Positions 12,101 to 22,229 of a DNA stretch of 64,000 bases are shown in pieces. This DNA comes from Rattus norvegicus (lineage: Eukaryota > Chordata > Mammalia > Rodentia > Muridae). The DNA is taken from assembly GCF_036323735.1 (NCBI RefSeq), contig NC_086021.1, positions 126,730,476-126,794,475 of the forward strand, in the 5' to 3' direction. Position 1 is the first letter of the stretch; each line of letters starts with the position of its first letter. The position numbers were made by a program, and so were the translations under genes. The notes beneath the pieces are model-generated. The model made no database searches. It had not been told where the DNA came from and worked only from the letters and a program-made list of their open reading frames with translations.

Positions 12101-13056
12101 AGCTGATCTTTTTACATTCGCTAAAATTGGAAGCCTGCCACCAAAACGGCCTTTCCACAGCTGTGACGGGGCAGGCCGATACAGGTTTCCTTGTGCCTCT
12201 TGTTACCTGGAGTGTGGAGAATTCTGCTGAGGCTCTCTTCTCTGGCCGGTTTTCTGTGGCCATCTGTCTTTCCAGTAGTCTGACCCTAAGTGGGGCATGA
12301 CTTGACTCTGATACCGTGGTTTCCCCACAGGTGGATGTGGACCTGGCCAAGCAGTGTGCAGACCTGCCAGAGGAGGATGAGGAACTTCGGAAGAAACTAT
12401 GGCTCAAGATCGCTCGGCATGTGGTACAGGAGGAGGAGGACGTACAGACAGCCATGGCCTGCTTGGCCAGCTGCCCCTTGCTCAAGATTGAGGATGTGTT
12501 GCCCTTCTTTCCTGACTTTGTCACAATCGACCACTTTAAGGAGGCAATCTGTAGTTCACTTAAGGCCTACAACCACCATATCCAGGAGCTACAGCGCGAG
12601 ATGGAGGAAGCCACAGCCAGCGCCCAGCGTATCCGACGAGACTTGCAGGAGCTTCGAGGGCGCTATGGCACCGTGGAGCCCCAGGACAAATGCTCCACCT
12701 GTGACTTCCCTTTGCTCAACCGCCCCTTTTACCTTTTTCTCTGTGGCCACATGTTCCACGCTGACTGTCTGCTGCAGGCCGTGAGGCCTGGCCTTCCTAC
12801 CTACAAACAGGCCAGGCTTGAGGAGTTGCAGCGCAAGCTCGGGACTGCGCCTCCTCCAACCAAAGGCTCTGTGAAGGCCAAGGAGGCGGAAGCTGGGGCT
12901 GCAGCTGTGGGGCCCAGCCGGGAACAGCTCAAGGCTGACCTCGATGAGCTGGTGGCTGCTGAGTGTGTGTACTGTGGGGAGCTGATGATTCGCTCCATTG
13001 ACCGGCCCTTCATCGACCCCCAGCACTATGAGGAGGAACACCTCAGCTGGCTGTAG
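3057..13056 (+). CDS. Vps18: VPS18, core subunit of HOPS and CORVET tethering complexes (gene-level span of coding exons)
   Basis: Coding exons 3057-3147, 4205-4346, 8304-8395, 8515-10385 and 12331-13056 join in frame with GT-AG junctions to 973 codons plus stop, the length known for mammalian VPS18. Known role: class C Vps core protein that helps HOPS and CORVET tether late endosomes, lysosomes and autophagosomes through Rab7/Rab5, acting on the cytosolic membrane face. Visible domains: N-terminal beta-propeller (about residues 60-340), long alpha-solenoid with the clathrin-repeat region (about 350-800), coiled coil (about 801-848), and a C-terminal RING-H2 with C853, C856, C870, H872, H875, C878, C944 and C947, which has a long loop between the last two metal pairs. 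The start ATG has A at -3 and G at +4. There are no breaks. Most of the protein (residues 109-732) is encoded by one 1.87-kb exon. Confidence 0.98.
3486..3521. repeat. (GT)n microsatellite, Vps18 intron 1
   Basis: About 17 GT dinucleotides with one GC interruption. Confidence 0.95.
4205..4346 (+). CDS. Vps18: Vps18 coding exon 2
   Basis: Starts after TATAG and ends before GTAATG. Encodes YVNAHLEKEVPIFTKQRIDF and following residues, the first strands of the propeller. Internal TTTCCTGCAG at about 4299-4308 resembles an acceptor but using it would remove conserved residues. Confidence 0.96.
4448..4515 (+). mobile_element. MIR fragment
   Basis: TAGTGGTTGAAGATCAGGAG, then TTCAGATTCCAGCTATGCC, follows the MIR tRNA-like head; divergent, as expected of an ancient element. 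Confidence 0.6.
4739..5235 (+). mobile_element. B4-type SINE with nested B2, then B1
   Basis: An ID-like half (GGTGTGGCCCAGTAATAGAG) is interrupted at 4801 by an antisense B2 and resumes at 4992. A B1-like half (GGGTATGGTGGTGCACACC) follows from about 5110. B4 is an ID/B1 fusion family. Confidence 0.6.
4801..4991 (-). mobile_element. B2 SINE nested in a B4
   Basis: Complete antisense B2 with target duplication CTTGAGTTTGATTCTT on both sides. Confidence 0.93.
5420..5800 (+). mobile_element. Old B2/B3-like SINE with (CA)n
   Basis: GGTTCAGCCAGTAAAGTGC and ATCCAGTGCCCTCTTCTGG words mark two degraded SINE pieces, followed by a CA run at about 5763-5790. Confidence 0.5.
5834..6004 (+). mobile_element. 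B1 SINE with (AAAC)n tail
   Basis: GGTATAGTAGCACACACCTT through AGAAACTCTGTC, then an AAACAAAC tail. Confidence 0.8.
6342..6444 (+). mobile_element. ID SINE
   Basis: Target duplication AAGATGCTTTAGTCG at 6328-6342 and 6445-6459. Confidence 0.94.
6660..6725 (+). mobile_element. Truncated ID SINE
   Basis: The ID head is normal to the GCTTGC stem; then the middle is deleted. Both sides carry AACCCATGAGG-type flanks (about 6647 and 6730), so the loss occurred inside an inserted copy. Confidence 0.7.
6872..6925 (+). repeat. GGC/GGT triplet run at a B1 head
   Basis: CGGCGGTGGCGGCGGCTGC then GGTGGCACACACCTGC; the triplets grade into a B1 head, suggesting expansion of the B1 GGTGGC word. Confidence 0.55.
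6962..7049 (+). mobile_element. ID SINE
   Basis: Consensus-like copy with AGATTTAAAA duplicated on both sides. Confidence 0.94.
7600..7800 (-). mobile_element. B3/B2-type SINE
   Basis: Antisense body with ATGGCTGCTGGGAATTGAAC and GAGCCATCTCTGCAGCCC at its right end. Confidence 0.75.
7858..8265 (+). mobile_element. Two B2/B3-type SINEs in Vps18 intron 2
   Basis: GGAGAGATAGCTTAGTGGTT at 7864 begins the first; GGGAGATGGCTCAGAGCC at about 8114 begins the second, which ends about 40 bases before exon 3. Confidence 0.7.
8304..8395 (+). CDS. Vps18: Vps18 coding exon 3
   Basis: A 92-bp exon between CTTACAG and GGTAAG encoding the IDLGKASEPNRVELGRKDDA segment. It is separated from exon 4 by a short 119-bp intron. 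Confidence 0.97.
8515..10385 (+). CDS. Vps18: Vps18 coding exon 4 (large exon, propeller and solenoid)
   Basis: This 1871-bp exon supplies residues 109-732: the remainder of the beta-propeller and most of the alpha-solenoid. It is uninterrupted and ends CTGCAG|GTAAGT. The frame stays open a further 48 bases into the intron to a stop at 10431-10433, so intron retention would give a protein lacking the coiled coil and RING. Confidence 0.98.
10443..10980 (+). mobile_element. SINE run in Vps18 intron 4 (B1, MIR, B3, B1)
   Basis: A degraded B1 (10443-10555), a MIR piece (about 10568-10660, TTTGCTGTGTGATTTGGGGC then CTGTGCCTTAGATTATCC), a B3-like piece to about 10820 and a partial B1 (10905-10980). 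Confidence 0.6.
10987..11089 (+). mobile_element. ID SINE (ACCTAGGAAGC subfamily)
   Basis: Sense copy with a long A tail, inserted after a B1 tail. Confidence 0.94.
11102..11310 (+). mobile_element. B2 SINE
   Basis: Near-complete body GGCTGGAGAGATGGCTCAGC through the AATAAATAAATC tail. Confidence 0.92.
11317..11477 (+). mobile_element. B2/B3-like SINE with (AATAA)n tail
   Basis: GGTTGGAGATATGGGTCAGA start and a TAAAATAAAATAAAAT tail. Confidence 0.7.
11560..12090 (-). mobile_element. Antisense B3 and B1 remnants
   Basis: CTGGGATCTGAATGATGTGC and CAGAGCCATATTTCCAGC (to about 11830), then B1-like TCACTGTGTAGCCCTGGC and a second at about 11990-12080. Confidence 0.55.
12331..13056 (+). CDS. Vps18: Vps18 coding exon 5 (coiled coil and RING-H2)
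   Basis: Starts after TTCCCCACAG. Encodes residues 733-973: solenoid end, an amphipathic helix rich in E/Q/R (HHIQELQREMEEAT region) and the zinc-binding RING-H2. Ends YEEEHLSWL, then TAG. Confidence 0.98.
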   Translation: MDVDLAKQCADLPEEDEELRKKLWLKIARHVVQEEEDVQTAMACLASCPLLKIEDVLPFFPDFVTIDHFKEAICSSLKAYNHHIQELQREMEEATASAQRIRRDLQELRGRYGTVEPQDKCSTCDFPLLNRPFYLFLCGHMFHADCLLQAVRPGLPTYKQARLEELQRKLGTAPPPTKGSVKAKEAEAGAAAVGPSREQLKADLDELVAAECVYCGELMIRSIDRPFIDPQHYEEEHLSWL

Positions 13057-13640
13057 GAAGTGTCGCTATGCACGTGGACAGACAGGGATACAGCTACCAG
13101 ACTCTTCTGGGAAAGCCATGCCTGGCTAGTGTTGAGTCCTTGAGATTGCCAGGTCTGTGGTTGTGAGGGTGTTGCAGCCAAGCCTCAGCCCTGAGGTTTC
13201 AGGTGTGAACCCGTTCTGTGTTCTGCAAGCTGTGCTTCAGACCTGACTTAGAGCTGCTCCTCCCCCAGGCAGCCCGAGCTGGTGAGATCAGCCGTGATCC
13301 TTTCAACTCACTACATCTAACAGTTCCTCTGTCCTCGTCATAGCCAGCATGTTCACCTGGACTGAGTAGCCCACTGTCCATCCTTCCTATCTTCCTTCCT
13401 TTGTCACTCCACAGCCTCTGGACCTCCCACTTTGCCCTGCCCTCTTCTGCCGGGATCGAGCCATCAGCCCTCCAGATCCTAGGAGAGGAGGCACTTGTGG
13501 AGAGGGTGGTACTAAGGGTGGGCATGTGGACATGCTGTGTGACCCTGGGGCTCCAGTGTCAGGGTGCCCTGAGGCTGAGGACACACCAAGGACAAGAGGA
13601 AATAGCAACAAGCAGAGAGCATTAAACGGTGCCACAGTGG
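13057..13640 (+). other. Vps18: Vps18 3' UTR
   Basis: Repeat-free sequence following the stop, ending at an ATTAAA hexamer at 13621-13626. The cleavage site is inferred to lie 10-25 bases further on. A B1 SINE begins about 90 bases beyond. Confidence 0.75.
13621..13626 (+). terminator. Vps18: Polyadenylation signal ATTAAA for Vps18
   Basis: The common variant hexamer ATTAAA followed within 30 bases by a GTGG/TGG-rich downstream stretch (CAGTGGTGGCTCTGG). This gives a 3' UTR of about 580 bases. Confidence 0.7.
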
Positions 13641-13732
13641 TGGCTCTGGACTTGATGGCTTTGTGTTGATGCTGATGCTTACAAGAAATGATCCCAAGAA
13701 GGGATACAAGGCCACAAGAAGGTCGCCTGCAC

Positions 13733-13847
13733 CGGTGTGGTGGCATAGAGCAGGCTGATCTCTATGAGGTCACAGCCAGCTCAGTCTACATAGTAAGTGC
13801 TAGGCTGGCCAAGGCTACATAGTATGACCCTGTCTCAAAAAAAGACC
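13733..13847 (+). mobile_element. B1 SINE
   Basis: CCGGTGTGGTGGCATAGAGC through GACCCTGTCTCAAAAAAAG; the interior is shortened. Confidence 0.75.
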
Positions 13848-13849
13848 TC

Positions 13850-15500
13850 TAGGGTCCTGCAAGCCTTGGCACAAGATCCTTCACCTGGGGGTGAGACAGG
13901 ACAATCAATTTTACTTGTTTCCTTCTATCTTCTGACTATAATGCTTAGAGATTACAGTCCTTCATCCTAAATCCTGAAGCTATTCTCCCCTCTGGCAGGC
14001 AGGTGGCGCTGCTGCTCATAAATCCATCCAATTTTGGCACCCTGGAGCACAAATTCTCACACTAGTCTTATTAATGCTTCCTCATCCATTCCCTTCCTAG
14101 TTGTTGCAAGAATTTTCTAGAAGTCCCCATCTCCTGGCCAGGATTCTAAGCCCTTAATTCTTTCTCCAAGTGTTTTTTATTAGCATATGTTATATATAAC
14201 ATATGGGTCCCCTTCCTCCTCCTCACTAGTCTTTCTCACCTCCACTGTCAGATCTGTATTGTGTGCAGGGGAGCAAACGTGTGCATACGTGTGGGTGTAG
14301 TTCTATGCCCACCTCACTGAAGTTCATTAGGGTTGGCTACAGGAGAACAGGCACTTTACTAGTGTTTGCACCACTAAGGAAATGAGAAAAGGCTTCTTCC
14401 TCCCCATCAACCCTTAACCGAGCATAAGTCCTTCCATGCCAGTGTAAACAGACTGGGCCAGTCATGGTGTAGGCCCTGTACAGGTAACTACAGCTGCTCT
14501 GAGTTCCAGTGCCCAGAACATAGGGTGCCAACCACCACTTTCCTCCCACTCTTTCTGCCTCTTCTGTAGTCTTCCCTGAACCTTGAGGAGGTGTGGCCTG
14601 GTCCTCATTTATAGCTGCAGGTCCCTCTTTCTCTCCAGTGGCTCTCACATTCTGTATGTTGCTTGCCCTTCTGATAGACTGGACCCCTGGCAGCCTAGGC
14701 CCCGGCCTTGCTGTAGGGACTATCGAGCTCTGTGGCATTTGATCTGTTTTCTTCTTATCTTGCTCCTGTGATTTTGTCTTTCCTCCCCAGACAACACTTT
14801 CTTAGTTTTAGTTGGGGCCAGAAGCTACATCCTGGGACATGTTGGAGTCAGACCTGGGGACTGCCTTTGCCCTCTGCACAGGTGCTCACAGTGCATTGTC
14901 TGACTTGATTGATAGGAATCTATCAGCTGGCCCAGAATGTAACACCACAAGTGAGTGTTCTGTCCCTAAGCAGGAGGCCAGCTGATCTAGCTTATGAATG
15001 TTCCTTTTCTCCTCCAATGTAATCTTGTCTCAGAAATCTCATCTGGTTCTTATTGTATCTGGTGCTGCCAAGTTCCTTAACCCTCTAGAGCAGTAAGATC
15101 ACCCATGGTCTCTGCCAGCCCAGAGGGCTGAGCTACCTACACAATGACTCAAAGATCCTGTCTTCCAGAAGCAAGGGTAGGAGCAGGTGGGAGAGGTGCC
15201 CTCTGTCTAGTGGGCATCCTAAGCCTATTCTCTCAAGGAAGATTTGGGAGACATTCTTATATCTCTTCTCCATGTGACTTCAGGCTCCTTCACACTTAGA
15301 TTAAACAGGAGGCACCACAGTCAATGTGGGATTGAGCATAATACCTTGGTCTCCCACCAAACTGATTGCTTGCTTGTGGTTTAGATAAAACAGCTTGGAA
15401 CTGCTGTCTTTGTACATAATGGGGGCCTAATACATGTTAGTTAAACAAACACTGCCCTATTACTCCCTTCTCCCAGAGGGTTTGGCTCAAGCAGCCTGGG
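13850..15500. other. Unique intergenic DNA, no gene seen
   Basis: No SINE and no recognisable coding content; contains CTCF-like motif 1. Confidence 0.5.
13993..14011 (+). promoter_or_regulatory. CTCF-like motif 1
   Basis: Starts TGGCAGGCAGG and ends GGCGCTG, matching about 14 of 19 positions of the classic CTCF core in forward orientation, just beyond the Vps18 3' end. Confidence 0.45.
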
Positions 15501-17420
15501 ACGCCCCTGCCCCTTCTGTCCTATACTAAGCAGCCCATCTGGTCCTAGGCTGCTTCCTCTTTCCTGGGAAAAGGCCCCAGTCTTCCCTGGCACAGATAGA
15601 ATGGGGTTCCGGTGAGTCAGGGCAACGGGAAGCCACAGCTCTTAGATCCCTGGAAACCAAGCAAGACTTGGAATAGAGAGCAGAGAGAAGGCCCTTGGGG
15701 CTCTGGCCCTGAGCCTGGGGAGGGGCCAAAGAAGGAGGAGGAGGGAGCAGTTGTGTAGGCAGGAGCCAAGATGAATGAGCTGCTTCTGGAGCCTGGAAAT
15801 AGGAGGTCACTGGAAATAGGAGGCGTGGCCACAGGCAGTGACGCTGAGACTAGGGCAGGAGGCCTGTAAACAAGGAAGCCACCTGGGGGAGATTGAGGGC
15901 GGCCGCTGGTCCTGGGGAGCAGGTGCTTCCTGAGGCCCGCCCTTGACAGGGCCCTAAGGACCGCCTTACCAGTTGCCCTCGTGCACTAGGGGGCGCTATG
16001 GACTGGCGTCCCGACCGAAATGCTCTCAACCAGAGCTCCTAAGGGGTGTGGCCAACGGAGGGTGTGCCCAGCCAGAGCTTTAACCTCCCCCCCACCCCTG
16101 TCCTGCAGCTGCCCTCCCTCCTGTCCCCAAAGTGCACTGGCCAAGGGCACTAGCCCAGACACTGAAGGAGCAGGGCTCAGCCTGGGTGTGAGCTCATTTC
16201 TCCACCGATACCAATTCTCTGGTTCCTGCCCCTCCCCTCTAAGGCTCAGGTCTCAGGCCAGGGCCTGGCACCAACTCTCTTGGTTGGGAGGGGGCTCCGA
16301 AGCCACCAAGCTCCTGGCTGCCCTTGGCGCTGCTTCCCCCATCCCCTGGCGCCAGAGAAACAAAAGATTAGGGGCCCAGAGGGACTTATCTGGCCCCACC
16401 ACCACTGGGTGGGGGGAGGGGGCAAGAGGGGGCACACCTCCTCTCCACTCCTCCAGCACTACTGATTCTTCGAGACACTTTCACAGGCGGAAATTCCCAG
16501 AGGTCAGAGGAGGGAAACGGTTAATTCCTTTTATTCAATGGGCCCCCCCCTCCGTACCACCCCCCAGCTTCCTCCCTCCACTTCCCGCCCCCCCCCTGTG
16601 TGAACAGGAAGTGGAGAGGAAAAGGCTCTGAGCAGAGCAGCTGGGAGCAGGAGGCAGGGAGGGAGTGGGCAACAGGCCCGGTGCCAGCCCTCCCCTCACA
16701 GTTGTTTGTTGGAGGGGGAACAACTGTGTCTGTGTATAGAACCTGCAGTCTCAGATGGCAAGGGGCACCTGAACTAGGGAAAAGCCCAGCCTCCAAGCCC
16801 CTGCCCTCCAACCTGCTGTCAGGCTGGTGTCCTGCTAGTGCAAGCCATCCTGTGCCCAAACCCTGGCTGCCCTGGCCACTGTATCTTACCCATGCTGCCG
16901 GGCTGGGCATATCAAGGCTGGAAGGCAACAAGCAATTCATACAGCCTCCAATCCTGGCACTGACTCCGCCACTCAGCCCCTTGGCCCTGCCAGTCCTTTG
17001 AAGCTCAGTCAAAGCTTCCTGTTTGGGGCAGGCGATGCCAAGGCCCCTCCCCCACCATTGTTCTGTAGAGACCATAGGTCCATCTGTTGCCCCCATGGTG
17101 GGGCCCCTAGGCAGTACCACACGGGAGCAGCACCACAAAAGACCCTGCTGGCAGCTTTTCTCATTGGGAGCAAGGCTGTCCCTGCAGCAGGTTGAGGATA
17201 AACAGCCTTCTGCAGCAGGCCTAGAGGGGTTGAGATAGGAGGATGCCAGCGAGTAAGTCTGGAGCGGTGTGGGCATTTCCTGCCCTCTGCTTCCTCCTGC
17301 ACCTGAGCATGGAGATGAGGATATGCGAGCCACTAGGAAAAAGGCAACATTCTCCTGCTCAGATTCCAAAAGGGAAAACTGGCAGAGGGGCAGCCTTTGA
17401 TGGAAGAGATTCCACCTTTT
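15500..17420. other. GC-rich SINE-free intergenic block
   Basis: Contains CTCF-like motif 2, a forkhead word TGTAAACA (about 15866), a repeated CTGGAAATAGGAGG pair (about 15792-15822) and AACAGGAAGTGG (about 16604-16615). A 351-codon minus frame (16521-17576) is open but unrecognised. Probably regulatory rather than coding. Confidence 0.45.
15980..15998 (+). promoter_or_regulatory. CTCF-like motif 2
   Basis: Contains CACTAGGGGGCGCTA, matching about 15 of 19 core positions in forward orientation. This is the best CTCF match I saw in the window. Confidence 0.6.
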
Positions 17421-19320
17421 AAATGCCACATGGCTCGCGACGTCCTCTCCCTGAAGAGCTTTGCCTTTGCTCAGTTCTTGCCTTGAAGTAATCCTTGAGG
17501 CAGCAGCCGGTACCCATTCCGAGATACCACAGAATGTTAAACGACCCCAGGTTGGTGGCCAGCAACTGATGCCCACTGAGAACAGGCCGGGGCAGAAGAA
17601 GGAAAAAGGTACTGGTTTGACTCCCAGGACAGTGGATGCTGTTCCTGGTTCCCAGGCTGCTGTGGCCAGATGTGCTGCCCAGGCACATAGCAGGTGCCAT
17701 ATTGTTTCTGCATCTCAACTCTTGCTCCTAACTCCCTACCAAGGGCCAAGCTCACAGTTCAGGCTGTTTCCCCCTCACTTCTCCATCGGGGTTAGAACTC
17801 AGATATGGTCTATCTCACATCTCCTATTATATCCCCAGCTCAGAACCCATCCTGCTCCTGGCTCTCAGAAGCAGCTGGGGCTCTGAAAACTTAGCTAGTG
17901 TGGAAAAGCTTCTTCAAAGGGTTTTCTGTTCTCTCTTTCCACTCTGTGGTTCCTGGGGGTCAAACTCAGGTTGTTGGATTTGGTATCAAGCACCTTTACC
18001 CTCTGAGCCAAAAAGGCTTGAGCTGAGGGCTAGGGAGGTGATCCAGAAAGAATATAAGCCTCTCCTCTGGGTTTATCAGCCTAGCCACACCCCTGAACAC
18101 AGCTTTTTCTCCTGCAGGTTGAGAGTGTAACAGACTTCCAACAGCCAATAGAAGCTTCACTGAGTGTAGTAGTGAAGCCTGGTAGGTGCCCCTTTTCTCC
18201 AGCGAGGCCCATAGTAACTCTTGCTTCACAATTCTCCTATCTCAAAAGAGGCTTGCCTGGGAAGGCTTTTCAGGTTTCTCGTAAAATAGTGACTCTAGGA
18301 AAGAGAAGTCCAAGACCAGAATGAGGAATCTCTCAGGCATGCAGAATGCAACCCTGAGGTGGCACAGAAATGCTCCCTAGGGCAACAGGGTCTTGCGTTC
18401 CAAGAGGAGCACAGGGCAGAACTCCAGCTCTCTGGGCTCAGGGACTGGGCCAGCATCACTCTGGCCACTGACCAGGCTCAGCCCTACTGCCAGCCTGTCC
18501 TTGTGGTCCAGCCCAGACCTTGCACAACAGCCTGGCTGGCAGGCACTCCCCTGAGAGCTTCAGGAAGTCCCCCTCGTCCCTCTTTGATCTTTGACTCTTG
18601 GGTCCATGGACCAAATTCCAGACAGATGTCCTCTCCTTTACCTTCTGTCCTTGGTCCTTCCTCTAAAGGCTGGAGCTCAAGTTATCTCAGATCCCAACTT
18701 ACTGCGCTTCTTTTTCTGGGCCTTCCTCTATAGTCCACTAGAACATCCGATGGGGAAGATCCACAAGCCAATGATGTTGTTTGGTATAGACATTTGGTGT
18801 GCTTGCCATGGGCTCTCCTGACAGCATGCATCCTCTCTCTCAAGTGTTCTGCCACCCAAGATCCCTACCCCAAACTGCAACAAGGAACAAGACAGGAGCA
18901 GCAGACAGAGCCCCCTTCCCTCTGTATCCTCTGGACAGTCAAAGGCCCTCGATGCGGTTCCATGTTCAACTGTGCCGTGCTCTCAGCGGTCGGTTTCACA
19001 ATCAAATAATTCCCTTCGGTTTTCAAGTGGAATTTTTGCTTTTATTTTTTAGGGTTTCTTGGCTTTTTCCTAAAAGCAATCAGTCTAAATTTGTCATCAC
19101 ACACCCCCCCATTTCCGTGCCTCAGGGCCTCCTTTTCATCCCCTGGAATCTGGAAACCATATGTGTGGGCAGAAACCCCCCAGCATCCCCCAGCGCCCTG
19201 GCCTAGCAAGGCCCCCACAGAGCCAGCACGTTCGATGGGGAAGAGCCTACAGGCCAGGCTGGGACTTAGAAAGGGAGTTTCTCTTTGGACCTTCCCAGCT
19301 TAAGCCGTGGATAATCCATG
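17420..19320. other. Intergenic DNA, no gene seen
   Basis: Mostly unique; an antisense B3-like fragment lies at about 17910-18010. Confidence 0.45.
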
Positions 19321-19325
19321 TGGTC

Positions 19326-19485
19326 TAGTGGTTAGGGCTAGAACACACGAGGTCTGTCCCCAGCAATCTCTTTGACTAACGCCTGAAGTGTGGGAAAGTC
19401 CGCTTGTCACCTAGGGAGACTCAGTTTCCCTACTCATTCAGGGACTCAAAGTTTCCCTACCTAGATCATCTTTTTACCTGCCTGG
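19326..19485 (+). mobile_element. MIR SINE
   Basis: tRNA-like head GTGGTCTAGTGGTTAGGGC, later GGGAGACTCAGTTTCCCTA, the conserved MIR core-to-tail order. Confidence 0.7.
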
Positions 19486-19539
19486 GTGGAGAGAATTCTC
19501 ATCCAGAACATCTCATTACACTCTGGTGGGGGGTGGAGT

Positions 19540-19740
19540 ATCTTATCTGGTGGGGAGGCTGAGGCAGAATTGAATCACAAATTCAAGATTTACCTGGACA
19601 TGGTGTAAATTCAAGATAATCATGACAGCGAGATCCTTTCTCAGAATTTTAAAAACTGGGGGCAGGAATGGAGCTTCAGACGAGTAGTGTGAGACCTTAG
19701 GGTCAGTTCCCAGTACCCTCAAAAGAAATGAAGGAAATAG
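19540..19740 (+). mobile_element. B1/B4-like remnant
   Basis: GGTGGGGAGGCTGAGGCAGA, then CCTTAGGGTCAGTTCCCAG; strongly diverged. Confidence 0.4.
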
Positions 19741-19929
19741 ATTTTTTTGGCCAAAGTGTCCCAAGTAGTGTGACAAGCGGCATGCCTTGGGACATGACTG
19801 AATTGTTTAATCCTTTTTTGAAGGGAACTAATTTACTTGCGATGTCCTGACCCCTCCACTGCAGGGATTGAACCCAGGAGGTGAGGTGAGGTGGGCACTA
19901 TACACTGAGCCACACCCCCAGCCCCACTT

Positions 19930-20065
19930 TCTGAACCACAGTTTTCTTATCTATAAACCAGAGACTGTTTTGTACTCACCACTTGATTAAATAAGAAAAA
20001 ATATCCGAAAGGACCTAGAGCTAAGCATATCGTAAAAGCCCAATAAGTGGTTGTTATTCTTAGCG
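19930..20065 (+). mobile_element. MIR 3' segment
   Basis: ACAGTTTTCTTATCTATAAA then CCCAATAAGTGGTTGTTATT match the MIR 3' half. Confidence 0.65.
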
Positions 20066-20315
20066 ACAAAAGCCTGACAGGCAGGAGTGTATTCTCAGTG
20101 TCTCTCAGATTTTCTTGCTAGGCTGTCCTGCCCAGAACTTCCCAACCCACCTCACCCCTACCCCCACCCCCACCTCCACCTCTGCCCCCACCTTCTTGTT
20201 TTAGAGACACAAAGATGCAGCCCTAGTCCTTGTGGATCCGGCTGAGGCCTGGGTGGCTCGTCCAGTCTCCATGACGACTGGAGCCCCTCCCCTCCTTCCT
20301 TCCTCTAGAGCTTTC

Positions 20316-20330
20316 TGTTTACTGTAAACA
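20316..20330. promoter_or_regulatory. Forkhead inverted pair
   Basis: TGTTTAC-T-GTAAACA is a perfect 15-bp palindrome of two forkhead cores with one spacer base. E-boxes CAGCTG flank it on the right (20329-20334 and about 20349-20354). Confidence 0.5.
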
Positions 20331-20812
20331 GCTGGCCCAGCTCAACCCCAGCTGATCCACCCAGGACCAGCCAGACCCTCTCTGAACCAGGGCCTGGCTT
20401 GATGGATGAAGGTCTTATGTTCAGTGTCCCTAAGATCCACAGGCCTTGAACAGGCCACCTCTGCTAGCAGGGAGGGCAGAGGGATGTGGGGGTGGCTGTC
20501 AGATCAGGCCTCAGAGACAAGAAACAGATGCAGTGTAATTAAAGAGGAGCACTCCACTAGAGCCTGGTGGGAAGTCTCTGACTTGGCCTTAGGTTGACCT
20601 GGGTGCAAATTCTGTTTATTGATTTGTAAACTGCAGATAATAATACCGTCCTTGGCGCACAGGCAGATTGGTGTTTACACCTGCAATGCTGGCTCAGGGT
20701 TTGGTTCACACTGAAGACACTGGCTGCATTCGTTATACGACTGCTCGCTATATTCTCTTTGCACAGGGCCCTTGGACAAGTCCTGGCTACTCTTTGATTC
20801 GGCATACCTGAG

Positions 20813-20858
<46 letters not shown>

Positions 20859-20886
20859 CAGAGAGAAAGAGAGAGAGAGAGAGGGA

Positions 20887-20934
<48 letters not shown>
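20813..20934. repeat. (CA)n(GA)n compound microsatellite
   Basis: About 21 CA units run directly into about 40 GA units with AGGGAG interruptions, ending in GCGCGC. Confidence 0.97.
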
Positions 20935-20937
<3 letters not shown>

Positions 20938-22021
20938 CATAGATGTGTCTGCAGCAAGCATGCACACACTGCAGGTTGGGTATGAAGGGAAGAAGTTCAG
21001 GTGTGCCCAAGCATGGGAGACCTAAAAGGGTCTAGCTGTTTCCCAAGCCCATACCTAGACCAGAGTATGCTGACATTGGTGTCATATGTGACACCGTATC
21101 ATGACAATGGAACATGTGTGTGCCACTCAATCTGGGGCTTCACTCCTCTCTTTCCACTAAGTCTCTAGGGTTGTACCCACTTTCTTAGTCTGGCAAGTGC
21201 AATATAGTAGCACAAAGTAGTTCTGTTAGGGTAAGGGTCCCCCTCTCTGCAAGCTAAGTATTCAGTGGCTCATATTGCCATTTTGATGCTGCTGCAGCCT
21301 TGGAAATGCTGGCTGGTTAGGACACTGCTGGCCTGAGATTTAGACTTGCCCTTCTAACCACCAGACCTACCCAGCAGTCCTGGGGCAGAAGCTGGGGTTA
21401 GGCAGGGGCATTCATTGATTTGACTCACTCCCCACAGGCCCATGAGTAAGTGCCACTCTGGATTTTCAGACCCACCCCGCTCCTGGACATCTCGTTGGGG
21501 TCTTCCAGAATTGGGTCCTGGTGGTTCCCGCATGCAACCTTGGGGTTCCCTTCAGAGGAGGACTTGGGGGCTGGAGACCTGTAGGTTTAGCTGATTCTGC
21601 TGCTCCCACAACCCTTTTACCCAAAACTCTGCCTAACTGGAGTTTCTGCCCTCACACCAGTTCAGACTACTTGAGAAAGAAGAGGAGCCCCCAGAACTAA
21701 AGGCAGCTGCGCAGACTGGATTGGAAATCCCCCACTTCTTACCTTGGCCACTTAGGGAAATGGTCTCCCAGCAGAGGGCCGCCTCCCGCCAGGGACTTTT
21801 CTCCTAGTGATGACACACAGAATACAGGCAGTCTCAGGGACCCCAGCCCCGAAGCTGTACTGTGCATGGTACTATCTGGGGCTTGTTGGCCTAAGGGAGA
21901 CAGGGAGAAGGTAGGCCCGGGGAACCAGTGAGCTGCGACACCCATAGCCCTTCCTCCTGGTAGCCAGTCTGATAGGACAGAAATGGCATCAACCTTGCAG
22001 GCTATTGTTTCAAATTATTAG

Positions 22022-22229
22022 TTTATTTGTAAAGACTTACTTTTACTTCATGTATCTGAGTCTTTGCCTGTGTGTGCCATGTGTGCTGGTGTCGAAGGAG
22101 GTAAGGCTATTAGATCCCCCGATGTGGAATTACCAACAGTTGTGAGCTTCCATATAGGTGCTGGGAACCCAACCCAGCCACTCTGGAAGAACACAAAGTG
22201 CCTTACACCAGAGCCATCTCTCCAGTTCC
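22022..22229 (-). mobile_element. B3-type SINE
   Basis: Antisense body with GTGCTGGGAACCCAACCCAG and GAGCCATCTCTCCAGTTCC. Confidence 0.8.

Noticed and set aside
19314..19370. Possible tRNA-Glu pseudogene
   Set aside because: The following CTCAGTTTCCCTA segment and overall order fit a MIR SINE better.
20557..21010. Frames encoding long Ser-Leu and Cys-Val runs
   Set aside because: Translation of the (CA)n(GA)n microsatellite.
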